From: Bacteroidota bacterium
GTDB taxonomy: Bacteria > Bacteroidota > Bacteroidia > Chitinophagales > BACL12
Direction of reading: 5' to 3'
DNA length: 64,000 bases
Assembly: GCA_016715425.1 (NCBI GenBank)
Contig: JADKAC010000003.1
Location: forward strand, 1-64,000
Positions 54,488-62,485 of this stretch are shown here, in pieces. The position numbers and the translations under genes were made by a program. The notes under the pieces are model-generated. The model searched no databases. It saw only the letters and a program-made list of their open reading frames with translations, and was not told where the DNA came from. The stretch's first letter is position 1. Each line of letters opens with the position of its first letter.

Positions 54488-55102
54488 TTAATTCAATGTA
54501 TTATTTGTTTTCCATCTCCACGATTGCAAAATACCTTCTATATCGTTAACCAAAAAATCAACCACAGGTTTTAATGAATCCGCATTCGGTCTTGAATAAA
54601 TATATAAAGCACCACGCACAAAATTGCTTACAGTATCTGTTATAAAAAACTGAATATTACTTGCTGCTTCTCCACCAACATAATAAATTAAACCCACTAC
54701 CCCATTTCCATTATCCACTTCACGAGGTTGAATATAATCTGCTTTATTAGTGTGTTTGTATGTAAGGTTATATGCTTCTTCCACTAAGCGCATTAATGTT
54801 TGCCCCGGCGACAAAGTTTTATAACTTAAATAAATAGTGGCATTTAAATCCGAACATTCAATATTCAACCAACAATTACTTGAGATATCTTCTTCAAAAA
54901 ATTGTGTTTTGCGCTGGGTGATATAATAATCTGGCAACACAAATGTATAAGGACAACCTGCATAATCGTAAGTGTATTCAGATGTTTTTTCTGGAAAAAC
55001 AATTCTTGGATACGCAGTGGGTTTTGGTGTTACCGCAGTGTGGCAGGATACAAACGCACTGAGAATTAATAAGGAGAAAAATGTAAATGATATACGATAC
55101 AT
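54488..55102 (-). CDS. gldD: Gliding motility lipoprotein GldD
   Basis: A 204-aa lipoprotein of the gliding/T9SS set. The lipobox is SAFVSC (Cys20), followed by the family regions YDYAGCPYTFVLPDYYI, CWLNIECSDLNATIYLSYK and VGLIYYVGGEAASNIQFF. It follows mutY and ssb, which is the familiar gldD neighbourhood in Bacteroidota. The membrane protein gene gldE, which commonly lies between ssb and gldD, is not here. The gap is only 50 bp and is filled by a terminator. The ATG directly follows the T-run of that terminator. Confidence 0.92.
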   Translation of the reverse strand: MYRISFTFFSLLILSAFVSCHTAVTPKPTAYPRIVFPEKTSEYTYDYAGCPYTFVLPDYYITQRKTQFFEEDISSNCWLNIECSDLNATIYLSYKTLSPGQTLMRLVEEAYNLTYKHTNKADYIQPREVDNGNGVVGLIYYVGGEAASNIQFFITDTVSNFVRGALYIYSRPNADSLKPVVDFLVNDIEGILQSWRWKTNNTLN

Positions 55103-55111
55103 AAAAAAATA

Positions 55112-55130
55112 AGCCGGCTTGTCGCCGGCT
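55112..55130 (-). terminator. Intrinsic terminator between ssb and gldD
   Basis: AGCCGGC (55112-55118) and GCCGGCT (55124-55130) form a 7-bp GC-rich stem with a 5-nt loop. On the minus strand it is followed by TTATTTTTTT and then immediately by the gldD ATG. Confidence 0.8.
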
Positions 55131-55152
55131 GTAATTAGTTAATTAATATTTA

Positions 55153-55584
55153 TTAAAAAGGTAAATCATCATCCGGTGCAGGGTTAGAAGATTCGTTAGA
55201 GTTACTATGTGAATCCGTTGAATTTACATCACCGTCAGAACCACCACTTGTTGGTTTCTTATCTAACATGGTAAAGGTATCAACAACCACTTCGGTAATA
55301 TATTTTTTATTTCCATCCTTATCATCATAGCTACGATTACGTATTTTCCCCTCAATATACACCTGACTCCCTTTGTGTAAATATTTGCTGGCTACTTCGG
55401 CAAGCTTACTCCACAAAACGATGTTGTGCCATTCCGTGCTTTCCACACGATTACCTGTTTTGTCCCGATACGATTCGGTGGTTGCTAATGAAAATTTTGC
55501 AGTCATATTGCCGCCTTCAAAATTGCGCACCTCAGGATCTTTTCCCAAATGCCCGATTAAAATTACTTTGTTTACTCCGCTCAT
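55153..55584 (-). CDS. ssb: Single-stranded DNA-binding protein
   Basis: A 143-aa SSB with an OB fold (VNKVILIGHLGKDPEVRNFE, STEWHNIVLWSKLAEVASKY, GSQVYIEGKIRNRSY), a Ser/Asn/Gly-rich linker and the acidic tip DDDLPF that recruits partner repair proteins. Its place after mutY is typical for the phylum. Confidence 0.96.
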   Translation of the reverse strand: MSGVNKVILIGHLGKDPEVRNFEGGNMTAKFSLATTESYRDKTGNRVESTEWHNIVLWSKLAEVASKYLHKGSQVYIEGKIRNRSYDDKDGNKKYITEVVVDTFTMLDKKPTSGGSDGDVNSTDSHSNSNESSNPAPDDDLPF

Positions 55585-55623
55585 AATTATAGGTTTTTCA
55601 TTGTGATAGTATAAAGACTAAAG

Positions 55624-56679
55624 TTAAGTAAGTTGATTAAAAAAATCTCGAATTATACCCGGAAATGTATATTTTTTTATTCCCGTAAGGGTAACCGCTT
55701 TATCTTCCGGCAGTTTTAATCCATTAAAATCATCTACTTCTATAATGTAAAAAGTGGCATGTATGAGTTGATGTGTTAATTGCTGAGGTTTTGCTTTTAT
55801 AATCAGTGGCTTTGGTGATAGTTTTCTCGATCCATACATTTGAACTATGGTTTTTTGAAGCGACTTCCAATTTGACACTTTAATCGTTTCTAATAACGGG
55901 AATTGAAATAAATTTTTCCAAATATCATTCTCTAATCTTTGAGTAATAATTGTTTTATTTCCCGAACGGAAGACCAAATAATTAAAATATCTATTGCGAC
56001 GACTTTTTTTTATTGGTTTAATAGGTAATACATCTTGTAAATTATTTTGATAGGCATAACAGTTTTTGGACATGGGACAATTCATACAATCTGGCAATTT
56101 TGCTTTACACACCAAACTTCCAAAATCCATCATTGCCTGATTAAATTTTGCAGCTTGCTTTTTATCAAAACATTTTTGCAGGTGTACTTGAACTTCATTA
56201 TTAAATTCAATAGAATTAATTTCTGATTGAAGGCCGTAGAACCTTGCAATAATTCTGTTCACATTTGCATCGGCAACACAATATGGTTTATTCCAGGCAA
56301 AAGAAAGTATTGCACCCGCCATATATGATCCAATACCTTTTAATTCAATAAGCTCTTTATAACTATCTGGAAATACACCATTGTAAATCTTTACAATTAT
56401 TTGTGCAGTTGCATGCAAATTTCTGGCTCGTGAATAATAACCCAAACCTTCCCACATTTTCAAAATAGTGTGTTCGTCTACTTTTGCTAAATCAAATATT
56501 GTTGGAAACGCATTTATAAATTTATAGTAATACGATAATCCCTGAGCAACTTGAGTCTGCTGCATTATAACTTCACATAACCAAATTTTATATGGATCAG
56601 ATTCATTTACCCACGGCAAATCCCGACCATGTATATCATACCATTGTAATAACTTGTTACGAAATCTATTGTAAAACAT
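55624..56679 (-). CDS. mutY: A/G-specific adenine glycosylase
   Basis: A 351-aa base-excision enzyme that removes adenine opposite 8-oxoguanine. It has the catalytic Glu in EVIMQQTQVAQG, the helix-hairpin-helix LIELKGIGSYMAGAILSFAW, the catalytic Asp in VADANVNRIIARFYG and the 4Fe-4S motif C-x6-C-x2-C-x5-C (CKAKLPDCMNCPMSKNC). A C-terminal NUDIX-like domain (RYFNYLVFRSGNKTIITQRL) recognises the oxidised base. It is the first gene of the mutY-ssb-gldD run. Confidence 0.95.
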   Translation of the reverse strand: MFYNRFRNKLLQWYDIHGRDLPWVNESDPYKIWLCEVIMQQTQVAQGLSYYYKFINAFPTIFDLAKVDEHTILKMWEGLGYYSRARNLHATAQIIVKIYNGVFPDSYKELIELKGIGSYMAGAILSFAWNKPYCVADANVNRIIARFYGLQSEINSIEFNNEVQVHLQKCFDKKQAAKFNQAMMDFGSLVCKAKLPDCMNCPMSKNCYAYQNNLQDVLPIKPIKKSRRNRYFNYLVFRSGNKTIITQRLENDIWKNLFQFPLLETIKVSNWKSLQKTIVQMYGSRKLSPKPLIIKAKPQQLTHQLIHATFYIIEVDDFNGLKLPEDKAVTLTGIKKYTFPGIIRDFFNQLT

Positions 56680-56774
56680 TCTTATTATTCTTAACCGTTC
56701 AATTTCAAATATTTGGCGAACTTTACACTTAGTTAGTTGTTCGCAACATTACAAAACTAAAATTCCGAAAATAG

Positions 56775-57062
56775 ATGAGAAAGGCAGATCTTGTGAATAG
56801 AATTTCAGAAAAAACCGGTATTCCGAAGGTTGATGTACTTGTAAGTATTGAAGCTTTCTGTAAGGAAATAAAAGAAGCGCTTGCTTCTGGTGAAAATGTG
56901 TATATACGTGGCTTCGGTAGTTTTACTGTTAAAACTCGTAAGGCCAAAATTGGTCGGAACATCAAAAAAAATATTGCTATTGAGATTCCTGAGCAAAAAA
57001 TTCCGGCTTTTAAACCTGCCAAAATTTTTATGAACAGGGTTAAGCTGGGCACCAAAAAATAA
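56775..57062 (+). CDS. HU/IHF-type DNA-binding protein
   Basis: A 95-aa member of the bacterial histone family, distinct from the HU at 51711. The helices (RKADLVNRISEKTGIPKVDV) and the saddle (VYIRGFGSFTVKTRKAKIGR) are present. The arm differs (NIKKNIAIEIPEQKIPAFKP, with the Pro at the arm tip kept) and the C-terminus is basic (KIFMNRVKLGTKK). It heads the plus-strand run to the TPR gene and rng, an order common in Bacteroidota. Confidence 0.92.
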   Translation: MRKADLVNRISEKTGIPKVDVLVSIEAFCKEIKEALASGENVYIRGFGSFTVKTRKAKIGRNIKKNIAIEIPEQKIPAFKPAKIFMNRVKLGTKK

Positions 57063-57070
57063 TTCTGACG

Positions 57071-57868
57071 GTGAAATGGAATAAACAATTTTCTACAGTA
57101 TTAGTGGGATTAATTTTGGTTGCAGTACTTTACTTTGGTCTTTCTAATAAACCTCCAAAAAAAACAGCTTTTGACACATTACGTGAGAGCTTAATAGATA
57201 CTTTAGCCCTTCCGAATTTGGAAAAGATAATTGCGCTGGAAGCTGAATTGCAAAAAGCAAAAGGTCCGGAAAAAGAATCAAAGTATGAAGCACTTTCACA
57301 TCAATGGGAACATGCTGGTTATCTCACAATTGCCGGTGATTATCTCCGTCAAAAAGCAAATGCGTTTCCCACTTATGAAAATTATATGGAAGCCGGACAG
57401 ATTTTATTTAATGCATTAAGCACCGACACCACCGAAAACATGCAGGTAAATTTGGTGTATAGTTCTCGTTATTGTTATGAAAAAGCAATTGAATTAAAAC
57501 CGGGTGATGCAGATGCGCAAATTGGGCTGGCAACTGTTTTGGTTCAAGGCACTAACGAACCTATGAAAGGAATTGTAATGCTGAGGGAAGTGGTAGCTAA
57601 AGATCCATTAAACATAAATGCAAATATTGAACTCGGTCGTTTTTCTATGATGAGCGGACAATATGATAAAGCAATTGAAAGATTTAATGCTGTTTTACAG
57701 AAAGATTCTCTACATTTGCAGTCCCGTTATTTTTTGGCTGAAGGATACCTCGGATTAAGTGATACAACTGCAGCTATAGACCAACTGGAAAAGATCATTG
57801 AAATAGAAAAGGATTCTACGGTGCAGAACCGAATCCAACTCTATATAAATTACTTAAAGAAACTTTAA
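57071..57868 (+). CDS. TPR-repeat protein with N-terminal membrane anchor
   Basis: A 265-aa protein starting with GTG nine bases after the HU/IHF-type stop. A single N-terminal hydrophobic segment (VLVGLILVAVLYFGLS) is followed by a linker. From about residue 130, tetratricopeptide repeats follow: YCYEKAIELKPGDADAQIGL, INANIELGRFSMMSGQYDKA, ERFNAVLQKDSLHLQSRYFL and AEGYLGLSDTTAAIDQLEKI. It likely scaffolds a periplasm-facing complex. The partner is unknown. Its conserved position before rng hints at a link to RNA or ribosome function, which is speculation. Confidence 0.85.
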   Translation: MKWNKQFSTVLVGLILVAVLYFGLSNKPPKKTAFDTLRESLIDTLALPNLEKIIALEAELQKAKGPEKESKYEALSHQWEHAGYLTIAGDYLRQKANAFPTYENYMEAGQILFNALSTDTTENMQVNLVYSSRYCYEKAIELKPGDADAQIGLATVLVQGTNEPMKGIVMLREVVAKDPLNINANIELGRFSMMSGQYDKAIERFNAVLQKDSLHLQSRYFLAEGYLGLSDTTAAIDQLEKIIEIEKDSTVQNRIQLYINYLKKL

Positions 57869-57880
57869 AAATATTATACA

Positions 57881-57976
57881 ATGCCTTGCGGTAAAAAACG
57901 TAAAAGACACAAAATCGCTACTCATAAGCGTAAGAAAAGGCTGAGGAAAAATCGCCATAAGAAAAAGAACAGATAA
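57881..57976 (+). CDS. AURKAIP1/COX24 (mS38)-like mini-protein
   Basis: A 31-aa, extremely basic protein from ATG 57881 to TAA 57976: MPCGKKRKRHKIATHKRKKR followed by LRKNRHKKKNR. The KRKRHKIATHKRKKRLRKNR core matches the AURKAIP1/COX24 C-terminal domain known from mitochondrial ribosomal protein mS38, of which Bacteroidota carry tiny free-standing copies. A ribosome-bound role is likely from composition and homology. It lies 12 bp after the TPR gene and is easily missed by gene finders. Confidence 0.8.
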   Translation: MPCGKKRKRHKIATHKRKKRLRKNRHKKKNR

Positions 57977-58030
57977 GCGATTACATTTCCTCTTCTCCAA
58001 CCCTTTATATTCAGCCTTCTTTTTTACTAT

Positions 58031-58046
58031 CCGGTTAATAAACCGG
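58031..58046 (+). promoter_or_regulatory. Stem-loop in the rng leader
   Basis: CCGGTT and AACCGG form a 6-bp stem with an AATA loop 17 bp before the rng start codon. No T-run follows. Leader hairpins feed back on RNase E levels in E. coli; a similar role here is only a suggestion. Confidence 0.4.
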
Positions 58047-58062
58047 TAAACATGGGTTCATT

Positions 58063-59616
58063 TTGGAAAGAGAATTAATTATTAATGCAACATCAGCAGG
58101 TGAAGAAATTGCCCTGCTTGAGAACAAACAACTGGTCGAGATTCATCGTGACCGGGACAATACACGTTTTAATGTCGGTGATATGTATTTGGGTAGGGTT
58201 AAAAAAATTAACCCCGGACTAAATGCAGTATTTGTGGATGTGGGTTACGAGCGTGACGCATTTTTGCATTACACAGATTTAAATCCGCATTTCCGATCTA
58301 TTGTAAAATTCACACAAGCTGCAGTGAATGGTTCCAATGTCAAAATGGAAAATTTTGAAAAAGAACCACTCATCATAAAAACCGGAAAGGTGAATAATGT
58401 TCTGAGCAAGAACATGCAGATTCTGGTGCAGGTAATAAAAGAACCTATTCAAACAAAAGGTCCAAGACTCAGTTGCGAATTATCACTTCCCGGAAGATAC
58501 CTGGTACTTACACCATTTAATGAAGTGGTGGGCGTATCCAGAAAAATTGAATCTATTGATGAAAGAAAACGCCTTCAAAAACTTATTGAAAGCATTCGTC
58601 CAAAAAATTTTGGAGTAATTGTTCGCACCGTTGCCGCCGGAGTAAGTGTTCAAAAATTACATGAGGATTTACTTAATCAATTAAAAAACTGGGAAAAATT
58701 AACTGAGCAACTGAGGGTGGGCAATGCTCCAAAACTTGTATTCAGCGAAACCAGCAAAACAAATACTTTATTAAGAGATATTTTGAATGAATCTTTTAAT
58801 GAAGTAATAGTAAACGATGCGGAAATTGCACAGGAAATAAAAAATTATATTAAAAGAATTGCGCAAGGTCGTGAAAAGATAGTTACTGTGCATACGGGGA
58901 ATAAACCTGTATTTGATGCTTATGGTGTAACACGACAAATCAAATCCTTATTTGGTCGCACCGTAAATATGGAAAGTGGCGCTTATCTAATAATAGAACA
59001 TACAGAAGCATTGCATGTAATTGATGTGAACAGCGGCAATAAGACGGCAGTGAAAGGTGATCAGGAACAAAATGCATTCAGTGTAAATATGGAAGCTGCA
59101 AAAGAAATTGCAAGGCAATTGCGGCTTCGAGATATCGGTGGCATTATCGTGATTGACTTTATTGATATGCGTAATCCAGAGAACAAGAAGAATGTTTATA
59201 ATGAATTAAAAACGGCAATGGAAAACGACCGGGCCAAACATACCATTTTGCCAATCAGCAAATTTGGTGTGGGACAGATTACCCGGCAGCGTGTAAGGCC
59301 TGAGTTAAGTATTGCCACTCAGGAAGTTTGCCCAACTTGTAATGGTACCGGAAAAATTGAAGCAAGTATTTTATTGTTAGATGAAATTGAAAGAAAAATA
59401 AAATATCTGATAGTTACTCAAAATCAAAAATCATTTAAGCTTGTATTACATCCCTATCTGGAAGCATATATTAAAAAAGGAAATTTATTTAATTCCATTC
59501 AATGGAAATGGTACCGTTTGTATAAGCGATGGATTAAGATAATTGCAAGTGATGATTATCAGCTTGTTGAATATCGTTTTTACGATATCAACGATGAAGA
59601 AATTGTTTCAAACTAA
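58063..59616 (+). CDS. rng: Ribonuclease E/G family protein
   Basis: A 517-aa endoribonuclease of the Rne/Rng family, acting in rRNA and mRNA processing. An S1-like domain (RDNTRFNVGDMYLGRVKKIN) is followed by the 5'-sensor/RNase H-like core and catalytic acidic sites: LHVIDVNSGNKTAVKGD, GGIIVIDFIDMRNPENKKNV. The zinc-link CPTCNGTGKIE comes next. There is no long C-terminal degradosome scaffold, so it is closer to RNase G in size. The first codon is TTG (ERELIINATS). An ATG upstream is out of frame. It overlaps the Crp/Fnr gene by one base. Confidence 0.94.
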   Translation: MERELIINATSAGEEIALLENKQLVEIHRDRDNTRFNVGDMYLGRVKKINPGLNAVFVDVGYERDAFLHYTDLNPHFRSIVKFTQAAVNGSNVKMENFEKEPLIIKTGKVNNVLSKNMQILVQVIKEPIQTKGPRLSCELSLPGRYLVLTPFNEVVGVSRKIESIDERKRLQKLIESIRPKNFGVIVRTVAAGVSVQKLHEDLLNQLKNWEKLTEQLRVGNAPKLVFSETSKTNTLLRDILNESFNEVIVNDAEIAQEIKNYIKRIAQGREKIVTVHTGNKPVFDAYGVTRQIKSLFGRTVNMESGAYLIIEHTEALHVIDVNSGNKTAVKGDQEQNAFSVNMEAAKEIARQLRLRDIGGIIVIDFIDMRNPENKKNVYNELKTAMENDRAKHTILPISKFGVGQITRQRVRPELSIATQEVCPTCNGTGKIEASILLLDEIERKIKYLIVTQNQKSFKLVLHPYLEAYIKKGNLFNSIQWKWYRLYKRWIKIIASDDYQLVEYRFYDINDEEIVSN

Positions 59617-60254
59617 TGGATTATCCTTTTTCAGATCTAGCGGAAAAAAGCTTGAAAGTACTTCAAGACACAAAGCTTATAGAAGAACTAAAAAGTTTTT
59701 CTCAAGTGATGCATATGCCACCCGACGCAGTTGTTTTACAGCAACAGGATTTTGTTAGATTTCTTCCTTTTCTGCTTCAGGGGTCCATTAAAGTTATGGG
59801 TAATGATGATAACGGAAACGAAATATTATTGTATTACCTACACCCCGGCGAAACCTGCATCATGTCCGTACTTGGATCATTAAATAATGAGCGGAGTAAA
59901 GTAAAAGCCTTAGTAGAAGAAGAGGCTGAAATTCTTTTTATTCCTGTAGAAAAATCTAAATACTTAGTCAGTCAATATCCTGCTTGGTCTGAATTTATTT
60001 TCAGGTTATATCACAAACGCTTTGAAGAATTATTGCGAGTAGTAAATAGCATTGCTTTCAAAAAAATTGATGAGCGATTGGAAGAATTTCTAAAAAATAA
60101 ATCTGCAATCACAAGCTCCAAAGAAATCATAGTTACACATCAGCAAATCGCCGATGAATTAGGGACGGCAAGAGAAGTGGTTTCCCGCTTACTTAAACAA
60201 ATGGAGAAAGAAAAAAAGCTTATGCTCGGTAGAAATAAAATTACACTTCTGTAA
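59616..60254 (+). CDS. Crp/Fnr-family transcriptional regulator
   Basis: A 212-aa regulator with an N-terminal cyclic-nucleotide-binding-like barrel (VVLQQQDFVRFLPFLLQGSI, YYLHPGETCIMSVLGSLN) and a C-terminal winged HTH (IIVTHQQIADELGTAREVVS, RLLKQMEKEKKLML). No cysteine cluster of the Fnr type is seen. The ATG overlaps the rng stop (TAATG). Three rhodanese genes follow on the same strand after a gap of about 60 bp, so sulfur or redox control is a reasonable guess. Confidence 0.92.
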   Translation: MDYPFSDLAEKSLKVLQDTKLIEELKSFSQVMHMPPDAVVLQQQDFVRFLPFLLQGSIKVMGNDDNGNEILLYYLHPGETCIMSVLGSLNNERSKVKALVEEEAEILFIPVEKSKYLVSQYPAWSEFIFRLYHKRFEELLRVVNSIAFKKIDERLEEFLKNKSAITSSKEIIVTHQQIADELGTAREVVSRLLKQMEKEKKLMLGRNKITLL

Positions 60255-60317
60255 AAGTGTAACATTCATCACTGAACATTCTCTATCACAAGAATACTTT
60301 TGTGTCAAAATAATGAT

Positions 60318-60605
60318 ATGAGTTTAGAAGAATTACTGAAACAGGATGCAACAATAGTTGATGTGCGAACTCCTGTAGAATTTAATACAGCCCATGCGAA
60401 TGGAAGTATAAATATTCCACTGGGTGAAATAATGATGCACCTGAAAGAGCTTAAAGAAATGCAAAAGCCAATTGTATTAATTTGTGCCAGTGGCAATCGC
60501 AGTGGGCAAGCAGCAATTTACCTCACACAAAATGGATTAACCGAAGTGTATAATGGAGGTTCATGGTTAGATATTAATTACATTCATTCTTTAAACGTAA
60601 AATAA
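60318..60605 (+). CDS. Single-domain rhodanese
   Basis: A 95-aa cytoplasmic rhodanese with IVDVRTPVEFNTAHANGSIN and the active-site loop CASGNRSGQAA, which carries the persulfide-forming Cys. ATG 60318 is preferred over an in-frame TTG at 60300. It moves sulfane sulfur to an unknown acceptor. Its stop overlaps the next rhodanese start by one base. Confidence 0.9.
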   Translation: MSLEELLKQDATIVDVRTPVEFNTAHANGSINIPLGEIMMHLKELKEMQKPIVLICASGNRSGQAAIYLTQNGLTEVYNGGSWLDINYIHSLNVK

Positions 60606-60916
60606 TGTTAGAAGGACTATTAAAATTGATTGGTTATAAACCGATGGATTATAAAAAATTAATGTCAGAAGGTGCCATCATAGTAGATGTGCGCACAAAA
60701 CAAGAATTTAATTCAGGACATATTAAAGGATCCATAAATATTCCATTAGATGTTTTGGGAAATAATTTAAAGAAGTTGGATAAAAACAAATCGGTAATCA
60801 CTTGTTGTGCATCTGGTATGCGCAGTGCTTCTGCAAAAGGTATATTGAATTCTAAAGGCTACACTGCATTTAATGGTGGTGGATGGAACGGTTTGGAACG
60901 TAAACTTGTAAAATAA
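60605..60916 (+). CDS. Single-domain rhodanese, second copy
   Basis: A 103-aa rhodanese with IIVDVRTKQEFNSGHIKGSI and the loop CCASGMRSASAKG, which has a double cysteine before the active-site arginine region. A short N-terminal helix (MLEGLLKLIGYKPMDY) differs from the first copy. It is coupled to the gene before by a one-base overlap and followed by a lipoprotein rhodanese. Confidence 0.9.
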   Translation: MLEGLLKLIGYKPMDYKKLMSEGAIIVDVRTKQEFNSGHIKGSINIPLDVLGNNLKKLDKNKSVITCCASGMRSASAKGILNSKGYTAFNGGGWNGLERKLVK

Positions 60917-60933
60917 TCTAACTATATATCAAT

Positions 60934-61389
60934 ATGCATTTAACTATAATTTATTTGAAAAGAACATTTGCTATAATTCTGTTTACAGGAATCATTTCAT
61001 TGCAATACGCATGTTCTCAAAGTGAGCAAACTACAAAGGAAACAACGGTAAGTGTGCAACAGGAAGAAACCATTGCAGAAAATTTAAATACAGAACAGTT
61101 TTATGAAATGATGCAATCCCAATCCGGACAAATTGTGGATGTAAGAACTCCTGAAGAATTTGCAACAGGACATGTTCCGGAGGCTGTGAATATTGACCTT
61201 CGCAATCCTGATTTCAAAAAGAATCTGGAACAATTGGATCCTGATAAAACAGTATTTGTGTATTGCGCTTCCGGCAACAGAAGTTCGCAGGCAATGAATG
61301 TGATGAAGCAAGATGGTTTTAAAATAATTTATAACCATAAAGGATATTTTAATGATTGGGTTAAAAAAGGATATCCAGTTACAAAATAA
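60934..61389 (+). CDS. Rhodanese-domain lipoprotein
   Basis: A 151-aa protein with a lipoprotein signal (TFAIILFTGIISLQYAC, lipid-accepting Cys27), a Thr/Gln/Glu-rich linker and a rhodanese domain: GQIVDVRTPEEFATGHVPEA and the loop YCASGNRSSQA. It should sit in the periplasm or at the outer membrane, unlike its two cytoplasmic neighbours, giving a set on both sides of the inner membrane. Confidence 0.9.
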   Translation: MHLTIIYLKRTFAIILFTGIISLQYACSQSEQTTKETTVSVQQEETIAENLNTEQFYEMMQSQSGQIVDVRTPEEFATGHVPEAVNIDLRNPDFKKNLEQLDPDKTVFVYCASGNRSSQAMNVMKQDGFKIIYNHKGYFNDWVKKGYPVTK

Positions 61390-61391
61390 TT

Positions 61392-62258
61392 ATGAAAGAA
61401 TATTACAACATATTCATACAATCTTTTACAGATTATTTTCATTATCTATCAAATGAATTATTATATCCATCATGGCATAATTATTTTTATTGGTTATTGG
61501 GTTTGTCTTTGTTTATCTGGTTATTAGAAATAACTATTCCCTGGCGCAAACATCAACATATCATCCGCAAAGATTTTTGGTTAGATGGGTTTTATATGTT
61601 CTTTAATTTCTTCCTGTTTTCACTCATCGGATTTAATGCAATCTCCAATGTGTTTGTAAATCTGTTTGATGATTTTATTGGTCTCTTCGGTTTACATAAT
61701 ATAGTGGCATTTGAAATTGGTCATTGGCCAAAATGGGTGCAGTTATTAACCCTCTTTATTCTAGCTGATTTTATTCAATGGAATATTCATCGCATGTTGC
61801 ATTATGTGCCGTGGATGTGGGAGTTTCATAAAGTACATCACAGTGTGGAACAAATGGGTTTTGCAGCTCACTTGCGTTTTCATTGGATGGAAAATATTAT
61901 TTATAAAACCATTCAATACATTCCACTTGCAATGATTGGATTTGGTTTGAAAGATTTTTTTATTGTGCATATCATTGCCCTTTCCATCGGACATATAAAT
62001 CATTCGAATTTAAATATATCTTACGGGCCATTTAAGTATCTTTTAAATAATCCGAAAATGCATATCTGGCATCATGCAAAGGAACTGCCTCAGCTTCCTT
62101 ACGGCGCTAATTACGGTATTAGTTTAAGTATCTGGGATTATATTTTTAAAACAGATTATATACCTAATGATGGAAGAGATATAGAACTGGGTTTTGAATC
62201 CATGGAAAATTTTCCCAAATCTTTTTTAGATCAATCCAAACACGGTTTTAAAAAATAA
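61392..62258 (+). CDS. Fatty acid hydroxylase / sterol desaturase-type membrane enzyme
   Basis: A 288-aa membrane diiron oxygenase. Hydrophobic segments (YFYWLLGLSLFIWLLEI, FYMFFNFFLFSLIGF, LLTLFILADFIQW) frame the histidine boxes HRMLH, HKVHHS, and HIWHHAKELPQLPYGANYG. A third His group (HINHSNLNI) lies between them. The family hydroxylates or desaturates lipids such as fatty acids or carotenoids. The substrate is unknown here. It starts two bases after the lipoprotein rhodanese stop and so shares its transcript. Confidence 0.9.
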   Translation: MKEYYNIFIQSFTDYFHYLSNELLYPSWHNYFYWLLGLSLFIWLLEITIPWRKHQHIIRKDFWLDGFYMFFNFFLFSLIGFNAISNVFVNLFDDFIGLFGLHNIVAFEIGHWPKWVQLLTLFILADFIQWNIHRMLHYVPWMWEFHKVHHSVEQMGFAAHLRFHWMENIIYKTIQYIPLAMIGFGLKDFFIVHIIALSIGHINHSNLNISYGPFKYLLNNPKMHIWHHAKELPQLPYGANYGISLSIWDYIFKTDYIPNDGRDIELGFESMENFPKSFLDQSKHGFKK

Positions 62259-62260
62259 CA

Positions 62261-62485
62261 ATGAAATTTACTAACAATATTGTATCCATAATAATTGTGT
62301 GTTTAGTATTAGGCCTTGCACCCTTTTATCCTGAACCACATTTATGGGGTAAAATAAAATGGATAGCTGGTGGTGCCGTTGGTATGACAACAATGGATTG
62401 GATAGATGTGCTTTGGCATGGGTGGCCATTTATACTTTTATTCCGCTGGATATTTTTAAGAATTAAAAGAAAATCACTTGCCTAA
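62261..62485 (+). CDS. Small two-helix membrane protein
   Basis: A 74-aa protein of unrecognised family with two hydrophobic segments (IVSIIIVCLVLGLAPFY and WPFILLFRWIFLRI), an intervening GKIKWIAGGAVGMTTMDWID and a basic tail. It begins two bases after the hydroxylase gene and its end overlaps the convergent VIT1 gene by 12 bases. It probably works with the hydroxylase or the rhodaneses, judging only by context. Confidence 0.7.
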   Translation: MKFTNNIVSIIIVCLVLGLAPFYPEPHLWGKIKWIAGGAVGMTTMDWIDVLWHGWPFILLFRWIFLRIKRKSLA

